Source of the DNA: CAYYUA01 sp964542585 | Lineage (GTDB): Bacteria > Bacteroidota > Bacteroidia > CAILMK01 > CAYYUA01 | DNA length: 64,000 nt | Assembly: GCA_964542585.1 (NCBI GenBank) | Contig: CAZIUI010000001.1 | Coordinates: 124,001-188,000 of the forward strand | Direction of reading: 5' to 3' | Shown: positions 53,823-60,967 of the stretch, piece by piece | Layout: each line of letters starts with the position of its first letter | How positions within the stretch are numbered: the stretch's first letter is position 1 | Translations under genes and position numbers: made by a program | The notes under the pieces: generated by a model | Databases searched by the model: none | Told to the model about the DNA's origin: nothing | The model's input: only the letters and a program-made list of their open reading frames with translations

Positions 53823-53949
53823 GAAAAGCTTCCAATAATAAGATCTGGGTAAATTAGCCTTCGGGTTTACGGGAAAACAAATGTAATACAGCCGACCTAT
53901 TAACTAAACCTTGGCTTTTAATTTTGTTAAAGGTTTATAAATTAGGGCT

Positions 53950-54663
53950 TTGTCTACCACAGCGCTACTTGTATTTAATCGATCTCCTGAAAATGAGAGC
54001 CGTTATAAGGCCATTACCAATGGTTGGTCTCAAGCACTGAACTACCGTGCCTTAAAAGCACTTAGTAATCATACGCTTCGAATTGCAGGTCAAATTGGTA
54101 TTCCCGTACATCATTTCGATGAGAAGCATCAAATTGGCCAAACTTTCGGTGAACGATTCACAAATGCTTTTGAACAGCTTTTCAATGCTGGCTATAAAAG
54201 GGTTATAGCTATAGGGAACGATCACCCAGGGCTTTCGTTCGAGCATCTCCAAAAGGCCCTTGAAGCCCTCAAATCCCATCAGCATGTTTTAGGGCCGGCA
54301 ACTGATGGAGGTTTTTACCTGATGGGTCTGCACCATACTGCTTTTCAAAGCCTCGATTTTCAAAAACTTCCTTGGCAAAGGTCTTACCTGCAACGGGCCT
54401 ACAGGGAAGAATGCGCAGCCCTTAGCCATTCTACATTTAGATTAGAGCCCTTACAGGATATTGACTCCCCCACTGACCTGCGGGCTTTAAGGGTACTTTA
54501 CCAATATAGCTGGTTTTCAGGTGCTTTAGTCCATTGGCTAAAAAGTATCAACCCCAATCCTTTTGCCAGTGAGGCATTCCTGATTTTACGGATTTCTCTT
54601 TCTCCTTTCCCCCGGATTTTCGATACACGAGGTCCCCCATTTTCCCTTTTTTCCGCTAAATGA
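53950..54663 (+). CDS. DUF2064 / TIGR04282 family glycosyltransferase-like protein
   Basis: A 237-residue protein with a nucleotide-sugar-transferase-like alpha/beta fold. Family features are RVIAIGNDHPGLSFEHLQKA (with the D-x-P pair), VLGPATDGGFYLMGLHHTAF and LEPLQDIDSPTDLRAL. TIGR04282 members are named arsenosugar-biosynthesis-associated, but no arsenic genes are visible here. Start is TTG at 53950 with a TAATTTTG -7 element at 53919-53926. The last 40 residues (ILRISLSPFPRIFDTRGPPF) are not recognisable. It precedes an Oar-like TonB receptor by 84 bases. Confidence 0.7.
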   Translation: MSTTALLVFNRSPENESRYKAITNGWSQALNYRALKALSNHTLRIAGQIGIPVHHFDEKHQIGQTFGERFTNAFEQLFNAGYKRVIAIGNDHPGLSFEHLQKALEALKSHQHVLGPATDGGFYLMGLHHTAFQSLDFQKLPWQRSYLQRAYREECAALSHSTFRLEPLQDIDSPTDLRALRVLYQYSWFSGALVHWLKSINPNPFASEAFLILRISLSPFPRIFDTRGPPFSLFSAK

Positions 54664-54747
54664 AAAAAGCGGTTAAGTTTTGCCTGTCAAAGTTTTTATC
54701 TGAAAAAAGGCTTAAACCACTTCTTAGGTTTAAAAAAAAAGGGAATT

Positions 54748-57700
54748 ATGCTTAAAAATAACACTGCATTTATCATTCTAATGGCCTCTATGGCCTCAAG
54801 CTTCGCGCAGGGTGTTTCCAGCGGGAGCCTAAACGGTCAGGTAACCAATGCAAAAGGAAAGCCCTTATCGGAAGCTAACCTCACAGTTATCCATCAACCT
54901 ACAAGTTCAAAATACCAAACTGCAGCTTTGGAAAATGGCCGCTTCCGCTTTTCCAACCTCCGTATCGGGGGGCCTTACACCATTAAAATTTCACATGTTG
55001 GGTATAAGCAAAAAGAGTTGGACTCTTTATTCATTAAGCTTGGACAGACAAGAAATCTGTCCATAAATATGAAGCAAGATGCCAGTGAGCTGGAAGGTAT
55101 AAAGGTATCAGAAAACCAACTGGATAACCAGGAAGCAGGTGTAAGTACTTCCATAAGTGAGCGTGCTATCGAAAATCTACCTACTTTAAACAGGAGCATT
55201 CGGGACTTTACCAGGTTTACCCCGCAAAAAGGCGGAGGCCTAAGTTTTGGCGGACGTAACAACTTTTACAATAATTTAACAGTAGATGGGTCCTTATTGA
55301 ATAATTCATTTGGCCTATCCCCCCTGCCTGGAGGGGTAACCAATGCCCAGCCCATAAGCTTAGATGCTGTTAAAAGCATCCAGGTAGACCTCTCTCCTTA
55401 CGATGTAAGCGAATCGGGATTTACCGGAGCGGGTATTAACCTGGCCACCCGAAGAGGTACCAACGAACTGAAAGCTAGTGTTTACTCCTACTTTCAGAGG
55501 GATGAGCTAACAGGAAGTTCCATAGATGGCTCCAACGTGGATCAGCAGGAATTTAAACGCCGGCAATATGGCTTTCGTGTTGGCGGACCTATCGTTAAAG
55601 ATAAGTTGTTCTTTTTCGTCAATGCAGAAATAACCAGGCGAACCCAACCAGCCTCGCAATTCACGGCTGACAGGGACGGTAATCCTGGTGAAGGTGAGGC
55701 TAGTGTGAATGCAAGTACCTTGCAGGAAATTCAGAGCCTACTAAGGAATCAATATGACTATAATCCGGGTCGCTTTGAAGGCTTCAACTACCATACAGAA
55801 AACGAGAAAGTCCTATTACGCCTTGATTGGAACATCAATGAAAATAATAAGCTAAGCTTCCGCTACAACAGCCTTTTTTCCAGAAGAGATCGACCTTACT
55901 TTGATGCCATATCAGGAGATCAAAACACATTGCCCTTTGAAAACTCAGCTTATGAGCAATTTAGCAACCTGCACGCCTTTATTGCTGAGCTGAATACGGA
56001 TATTAATAACAACCTTTCTAATAACCTGCGCATTGGGTATACAGCACTTCGTGACTTCAGGGAGGTTAAGGGAGAGCCTTTTCCGGCGGTGCAAATCGGC
56101 AGCTCACTGGCTAATGCCACTACGGTTTTTGGAACAGATCCCTTTTCCGGTAAAAATGCGGTTGATCAGAACATTTTTCAGCTTAGGGATAATCTGAAAT
56201 GGTATGCGGGTGATCACACTTTTACGCTAGGTACTTCACTACGGCTTTTTGATTTTAATAACCAGTTTGTGGATTACTTCTACGGCCGCTACCGGTATCC
56301 TGATGCAGAGGCCTTTTTTAATAGCGCTAGGAATGATTCGGCAAATGGGGCTTATTTGATGAAATACTCCACTGATGATAATGAGCTTGCCCCAGCCACG
56401 GAAATCCGTACCCTTCAAACCTCGCTCTACCTTCAAGATCAGTGGCAACCAACCAATCAGTTACGCGTAACTGGTGGAATAAGGGTTGATGTTCCCTTCT
56501 ACCCCATTGATTTACCCAGTAATGAATCGGTTGCCCAAAAAACCTTTAAGGGCCAAAGGCAATTAGACGTGAGCGAACTTCCTGATCCCAGCATTCATTG
56601 GTCACCGCGTTTTGGTTTTAATTATCGATTTGGGGAAAAGCGCCAATATCAGTTAAGCGGGGGGTCGGGCATATTCACTGGCCGACCCCGGTTTGTCTGG
56701 CTCAATAACCAGGCAGGAAATACAGGCACGCAATTCGGAACCGTTTTCGGCCAGAAAGCTTTTGAACCATCCAGGAATGCTTATTTGCCGGAAAACCGCA
56801 CTGCTGCGGCTATGCCTGAGATCAATAAAACCGCCAATGATTTCAAGTTTCCCCAAGTGTGGCGTTCCAGTCTTGGCTTTGATTACCGATTACCTTTTGC
56901 TGGGCTAACCTTTTCAACGCAGGCTTTATATGGAAAAGACATCAATGCAGTAACCCATCGAAACATCAACCTCCGCGAACCGCAACAAAACCTTGAAGGC
57001 GCTGATGACCGCCCAATTTTCGCTGACGACCCCGATAAGCGTAAGATTAATCAACAAGTGGGGCCGGTTTATTACATGAGTAACACCAATGAAGGCTACC
57101 AGCTCAATTTAACCGCAAGCCTTCAAAAAGCTCCGGACAATAGCCTGGGTGGGCGTATTGCTTATACTTACGGGCGATCAAAAGACCTTACCAGCAACCC
57201 GAATAGCATTGCTTCATTTGCTTTTGGGAGAAATGCAGTAGCAGGTAATCCCAACGATCTATCCAAAAGTTGGTCCCAATATGACACAAGGCACCGGGTC
57301 ATTGGTAATGTTGCTTACAGTTTCAATTATGCCAACCATTTTAAGACGACTATATCCCTGGTCTACAATGGACAAAGTGGCAGGCGATTTTCCTATGTTT
57401 ACAGCGGTGACGTTAACAGGGATGGCTTATTTCAGAACAATGATCTCATCTATGTTCCGGCTAGCCGAAGTGAGATCAACCTTATAGCTCCTTCTGAAGG
57501 ACGTTCGAAAGCCGAAGCCTGGGCAGATTTGAATGGGTTTATTGAAAAAAGCGATTACTTGAGTGACCGCCGCGGCCAATATGCTGAACGGAATGGCGCC
57601 CAGGTACCTTGGTTTAGCCAATTTGATTTTAAATTTCTGCAGGATATTTACCTGGAGGATGGTAAAGGCAATAATCACCGCTTACAGCTAAGCTTGGATA

Positions 57701-57906
57701 TCATCAATATTGGTAATTTGATTAACGATAGTTGGGGCGTTAGAAAAACTCCAACAACCACTGCTCCCCTGAAACTCGAGCGAATAAAAGGCAACAATGA
57801 ACCCGTATTTTCAGTCCCGGAGAACCTTGATAAGCCCTTTCGAGATGAGATAAGTAGGGCATCCCGTTGGCGCATGCAGCTTGGAATACGTTACCTTTTC
57901 CAATAG
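54748..57906 (+). CDS. TonB-dependent receptor, Oar-like
   Basis: A large outer-membrane receptor, 1052 residues. A signal peptide (AFIILMASMASSFAQG) is followed by a carboxypeptidase-regulatory-like beta domain (about residues 28-110; SLNGQVTNAKGKPLSEANLT, GGPYTIKISHVGYKQKELDS). A TonB plug comes next (ENLPTLNRSIRDFTRFTPQK, then INLATRRGTNELKASVYSYF) and then the beta-barrel, ending RWRMQLGIRYLFQ with the expected C-terminal aromatic near the end. It is Oar-like rather than SusC-like: no SusD gene follows. Ligand is unknown. A strong terminator lies 34 bases after the stop. No TonB/ExbBD genes are in the window. Confidence 0.92.
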   Translation: MLKNNTAFIILMASMASSFAQGVSSGSLNGQVTNAKGKPLSEANLTVIHQPTSSKYQTAALENGRFRFSNLRIGGPYTIKISHVGYKQKELDSLFIKLGQTRNLSINMKQDASELEGIKVSENQLDNQEAGVSTSISERAIENLPTLNRSIRDFTRFTPQKGGGLSFGGRNNFYNNLTVDGSLLNNSFGLSPLPGGVTNAQPISLDAVKSIQVDLSPYDVSESGFTGAGINLATRRGTNELKASVYSYFQRDELTGSSIDGSNVDQQEFKRRQYGFRVGGPIVKDKLFFFVNAEITRRTQPASQFTADRDGNPGEGEASVNASTLQEIQSLLRNQYDYNPGRFEGFNYHTENEKVLLRLDWNINENNKLSFRYNSLFSRRDRPYFDAISGDQNTLPFENSAYEQFSNLHAFIAELNTDINNNLSNNLRIGYTALRDFREVKGEPFPAVQIGSSLANATTVFGTDPFSGKNAVDQNIFQLRDNLKWYAGDHTFTLGTSLRLFDFNNQFVDYFYGRYRYPDAEAFFNSARNDSANGAYLMKYSTDDNELAPATEIRTLQTSLYLQDQWQPTNQLRVTGGIRVDVPFYPIDLPSNESVAQKTFKGQRQLDVSELPDPSIHWSPRFGFNYRFGEKRQYQLSGGSGIFTGRPRFVWLNNQAGNTGTQFGTVFGQKAFEPSRNAYLPENRTAAAMPEINKTANDFKFPQVWRSSLGFDYRLPFAGLTFSTQALYGKDINAVTHRNINLREPQQNLEGADDRPIFADDPDKRKINQQVGPVYYMSNTNEGYQLNLTASLQKAPDNSLGGRIAYTYGRSKDLTSNPNSIASFAFGRNAVAGNPNDLSKSWSQYDTRHRVIGNVAYSFNYANHFKTTISLVYNGQSGRRFSYVYSGDVNRDGLFQNNDLIYVPASRSEINLIAPSEGRSKAEAWADLNGFIEKSDYLSDRRGQYAERNGAQVPWFSQFDFKFLQDIYLEDGKGNNHRLQLSLDIINIGNLINDSWGVRKTPTTTAPLKLERIKGNNEPVFSVPENLDKPFRDEISRASRWRMQLGIRYLFQ

Positions 57907-57939
57907 CAGTTAGCTCCCTCTTTTTGTAAATGGTTATTG

Positions 57940-57966
57940 AGCAGGTGCACCTTGCACCTGCTTTTA
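57940..57966 (+). terminator. Rho-independent terminator of the TonB receptor gene
   Basis: A perfect 10-bp stem AGCAGGTGCA with TGCACCTGCT (loop CCT) is followed by TTT. It follows the receptor stop by 34 bases. It also lies inside the longest possible holA frame, which supports the downstream holA start. Confidence 0.85.
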
Positions 57967-58035
57967 CTCAATAGCATCCTAAGCCAGCAGCTAAATGCTA
58001 AATTTGTAAGTGTTTACAATGTGCAAAACGCTTCT

Positions 58036-59046
58036 ATGCCGGAGGTTTCCTATGCTAACCTGAAAAAAGCCATTCAGGCTGGTCAATTCTCACCAGTTTA
58101 TTTTCTGCACGGGGAAGAGCCTTTTTTCATAGATGAGCTTAGTGAGCTCATTTCAGCCAATGCCCTCAATGAATCCGAGAAGGATTTCAATTTTACATTG
58201 GTATATGGCAAGGATGCTACCCTGGACGACATCAAGTCAATGGCCAATAAATATCCAATGATGGCTGAACGCCAGGTGGTCATTGTAAGGGAGGCCCAAG
58301 ACCTGAAGAAAATGGATCAGCTAATTCCTTACCTGCAAAATCCTGTTAAATCAACGGTTTTAGTGCTATGCTACAAGCACAAAAAACTGGATAAACGAAC
58401 CCGGTTGTATATAACCCTGAGAGATTATGCCGAAGTCTGCAGGGTAGCTAAGGTATCAGAAAAGCAGATCCCTAAGTGGATAGAAGCTTACTTGCACAAG
58501 CAAGGATACGGGATTCAGCCTAAAGCCGGCTACTTGCTTACGGAATATTTAGGCAATGACCTGAAAAAGATCACCAATGAACTAGACAAGTTGCTATTGG
58601 ATGACCAAGCTGGTAAAGAGATAAGCATAGAGGATATTGAGCGAAATGTAGGGATTAGTAAAGATTACAACATCTTTGAGCTCCAGAATGCCCTTGGTCG
58701 GAAGGATGTGGTCACTACTACCAAAATTGTCAACTATTACAGGGCCAATGTTAAGGATAATCCCCTAGCCATGCTAACGGCTAGCCTTTTTAATTACTTT
58801 AGTAAGTTATTCAGTTTGCAGCACAGGGCTTCCAAGGATTCCAAAGAATCGGTAGCCAAAAATATGGGCATACCTAATTTTGTGCTTGATGAGCACGTGA
58901 AGGCAGCAAACCGGTATAAGCATCAATTTGATGATGTATTTGAAATTTTACAGGAGTATGACCTCAGGGCAAAAGGGATTAATGATCCCGGTACGCCAGA
59001 AGCTGAATTAATACGTGAAATGATCTACCGGCTAATTTACTTGTAA
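58036..59046 (+). CDS. holA: DNA polymerase III subunit delta
   Basis: The clamp-loader subunit that opens the sliding clamp, 336 residues. The N-terminal region ISPVYFLHGEEPFFIDELSE-like (here QFSPVYFLHGEEPFFIDELS) is the delta hallmark. AERQVVIVREAQDLKKMDQL, YLLTEYLGNDLKKITNELDK and the C-terminal collar helices follow. The ATG at 58036 is used; the frame is open to a TTG at 57937, but that stretch overlaps the TonB-receptor terminator and lacks homology. A GTG at 58021 is the main alternative start. Confidence 0.9.
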   Translation: MPEVSYANLKKAIQAGQFSPVYFLHGEEPFFIDELSELISANALNESEKDFNFTLVYGKDATLDDIKSMANKYPMMAERQVVIVREAQDLKKMDQLIPYLQNPVKSTVLVLCYKHKKLDKRTRLYITLRDYAEVCRVAKVSEKQIPKWIEAYLHKQGYGIQPKAGYLLTEYLGNDLKKITNELDKLLLDDQAGKEISIEDIERNVGISKDYNIFELQNALGRKDVVTTTKIVNYYRANVKDNPLAMLTASLFNYFSKLFSLQHRASKDSKESVAKNMGIPNFVLDEHVKAANRYKHQFDDVFEILQEYDLRAKGINDPGTPEAELIREMIYRLIYL

Positions 59047-59053
59047 TTATTGC

Positions 59054-59083
59054 TTGGGAAGCCTTTATAGCTTATTACATTTG
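59054..59083 (+). promoter_or_regulatory. Predicted promoter of tRNA-Ser
   Basis: TTG at 59054-59056 is followed after exactly 19 bases by TACATTTG at 59076-59083, a full match to TTG-N19-TAnnTTTG. The mature tRNA begins eight bases later at 59091. Confidence 0.75.
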
Positions 59084-59090
59084 TAGTTTC

Positions 59091-59177
59091 GGAGGCTTGG
59101 CAGAGTGGTCGATTGCGGCGGTCTTGAAAACCGCTGTCCGTTTACGCGGACCGGGGGTTCGAATCCCTCAGCCTCCG
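59091..59177 (+). tRNA. tRNA-Ser (anticodon UGA)
   Basis: Cloverleaf by eye: acceptor GGAGGCT pairs with AGCCTCC, discriminator G at 59177. The anticodon arm GCGGT-CTTGAAA-ACCGC places the anticodon TGA at 59125-59127. A long variable arm (TGTCCG-TTTACG-CGGACC) is the type II feature of serine tRNAs, and GGGGGTTCGAATCCC is the T arm. The 3' CCA is not encoded (the sequence continues CTA). It lies 44 bases after holA with its own promoter. Confidence 0.96.
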
Positions 59178-59213
59178 CTAGGGTTTATTTCTTGCCTTTC
59201 AAATAGCATTTAC

Positions 59214-60206
59214 TCAAGCATCTTCGGGATTTGATCTCTCAGTATTCATAGCGGAGGTTATTTTGGTATTAAAAATTTTTCTTTTGTTGTTATACCTAAA
59301 ATGTTTAGCCATTTGTATACTTTGATTAATTTCAAATCCAATAATTAAAACAATAGCGTTGATGTAAATCCAGATCATCAAGATTATCAAAGCGCCTAAC
59401 GACCCATAAAACTTATTGTACTGGCTAAAATTGTTGACGTAGAAAGCAAAACCATAACCGGTGCTCATCATGAGGATGGTGGCTATTATAGATCCCGGCG
59501 AAAATAAGGAAGGCCGAAATATCCTTTGAGAAGGGCCAAAAAAATATACGATAGAAATATTAAGATAAACAATGCTAAAAATGAGTAATACTTGTAAAAT
59601 TTGATAAATGTAGTAGCCTGAGGAAAATGTAACAAAGTTTGTTTTGAGAACTTGGCTAATGGTTAGCTCAAAAAAGATATAAAGGGATACGCCCAATAAG
59701 AGTACCACAACCGTACTAAGCATAAGACCTAAAGCCGTCATCCATTTCCTGGCAAAAGGCCTTGCATTACCTTGATTAAAGGCATCCAGCAAAGAATAAA
59801 CACCACTGGTAGCGAAATAGATAGAGAATAAGAAACCCAGCGATAGCAATCCAGTCCGCTGCTCAACCAAAATGTCTCGAACGGTTCCCTCAATGGTTTC
59901 GAAAGCTTGATCGGGCATGTACTTTTGGAGGAAAAGCATCGCTTGTTGCTCTAAGTTTTCGATTGGAAAGTGAGGGATCAACGTAAAAAGAAATATTAAA
60001 CTTGGCACAAGTGCAAGAAAAGAGTTGAAGGCTACTGCTGATGCCCTTAGTGTAACCACTTCATTATTCAGCTGAATAATGAAAAACCGCAAAATATACC
60101 AGAGTGGAACCCCCTGAGACCCTGGTAAAACAACGTTTCTCAACCCTTTAACCAGGTATTGGTAAAATGGTAAATGGCGGTACAGGTATTTATGAACTTT
60201 AACCAT
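59214..60206 (-). CDS. YihY/BrkB family inner-membrane protein
   Basis: A polytopic membrane protein, 330 residues, with about six helices: ALVPSLIFLFTLIPHF, LLSLGFLFSIYFATSGVYSL, LGLMLSTVVVLLLGVSLYIF, LQVLLIFSIVYLNISIVYFF, IIATILMMSTGYGFAFYVNN and GALIILMIWIYINAIVLIIG. R-A-S-A-V-A-F-N-S-F-L-A-L-V-P is the conserved opening of the first helix and QYNKFYGSLGALI is a core motif. The family was once called RNase BN by mistake; its actual function is unknown. The C-terminal 30 residues are basic and Asn/Thr-rich. Confidence 0.85.
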   Translation of the reverse strand: MVKVHKYLYRHLPFYQYLVKGLRNVVLPGSQGVPLWYILRFFIIQLNNEVVTLRASAVAFNSFLALVPSLIFLFTLIPHFPIENLEQQAMLFLQKYMPDQAFETIEGTVRDILVEQRTGLLSLGFLFSIYFATSGVYSLLDAFNQGNARPFARKWMTALGLMLSTVVVLLLGVSLYIFFELTISQVLKTNFVTFSSGYYIYQILQVLLIFSIVYLNISIVYFFGPSQRIFRPSLFSPGSIIATILMMSTGYGFAFYVNNFSQYNKFYGSLGALIILMIWIYINAIVLIIGFEINQSIQMAKHFRYNNKRKIFNTKITSAMNTERSNPEDA

Positions 60207-60442
60207 GGCCCATTGTCTACTAAAAGCAATTACGTCACCGTAAAGCGGAAGGGTTTGTAAGAATAAAACCTTTTGTTAAAAACTAGTTCAGTATGCACCA
60301 AACCTTAAGACCAAGTTTTGATCAGTTCAATCTGAACCAGTATCTGAATTTTTTTTGTGGGCAATTCAAAGTTAAGGGCTTGGCCGTTAAATTTGTAATT
60401 AACTAAATATTTATCTATCGACTCAAGGGTTAAAATATTAAT

Positions 60443-60916
60443 ATGGTCTGGTTTTACGGGCTCATCGTTATTGGTCTACTTTTCCTGCTTTTTGAGGTTT
60501 TCTTTGTTCCAGGAACCACACTGGTAGGTTTAGTAGGTTTAGCGCTTGCAGGCTTTGGTGTTTATCAGCTTTACGTCAATTATGGCGCTGCTAGTGGTAC
60601 CATAGGCCTTGTTATTTCGCTTGGAGGCTTTCTGGCCTTACTTATCATAGGGTTTAGAAGGCGCTCTTGGGAAAAGTACGCGATCGATGATTCCCTTCAA
60701 GGGCGTACTAATGAAATTCAGCCGGATGAAGTAGGTGTTGGTGATCGGGGAAAAGCCGTTTCAGCCATTAAGCCAGCCGGCAAGGCAAGAATTAATGGCA
60801 GTAATCATGAGGTCCAGGCCTATAGTGATTTCCTGGATGAGGGCGAGGTGCTTATCGTCTCCAAAATACAGGGAAAAACTATTTATGTAAGGCGTGAAAA
60901 CCAAGAAAATAACTGA
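60443..60916 (+). CDS. NfeD family membrane protein
   Basis: A short NfeD-like protein of 157 residues. Three hydrophobic segments at about residues 4-75 (GLIVIGLLFLLFEVFFVPGT, LVGLALAGFGVYQLYVN, TIGLVISLGGFLALLIIGF) precede an OB-fold beta domain (VGDRGKAVSAIKPAGKARIN, and ILVSKIQGKTIYVRR-like sequence). The E-x-F-x-V-P-G motif after the first helix is typical. NfeD is usually paired with a stomatin/SPFH protein; no SPFH gene is in this window. A TAAATTTG -7 element lies at 60388-60395. Confidence 0.88.
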   Translation: MVWFYGLIVIGLLFLLFEVFFVPGTTLVGLVGLALAGFGVYQLYVNYGAASGTIGLVISLGGFLALLIIGFRRRSWEKYAIDDSLQGRTNEIQPDEVGVGDRGKAVSAIKPAGKARINGSNHEVQAYSDFLDEGEVLIVSKIQGKTIYVRRENQENN

Positions 60917-60967
60917 TTTGTAAATACTCAATAATTAAAACTCTTTCTTACAAAATTTTTAAGCTTC

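Noticed and set aside
53950..54663. Arsenosugar pathway inferred from the DUF2064/TIGR04282 gene
   Set aside because: No arsenic methylase, efflux or radical SAM partner is visible; the family name alone is not enough.
57937..58035. Upstream extension of holA from a TTG start
   Set aside because: The extension contains a perfect 10-bp terminator stem and has no homology to the delta subunit; the family begins near the ATG at 58036.
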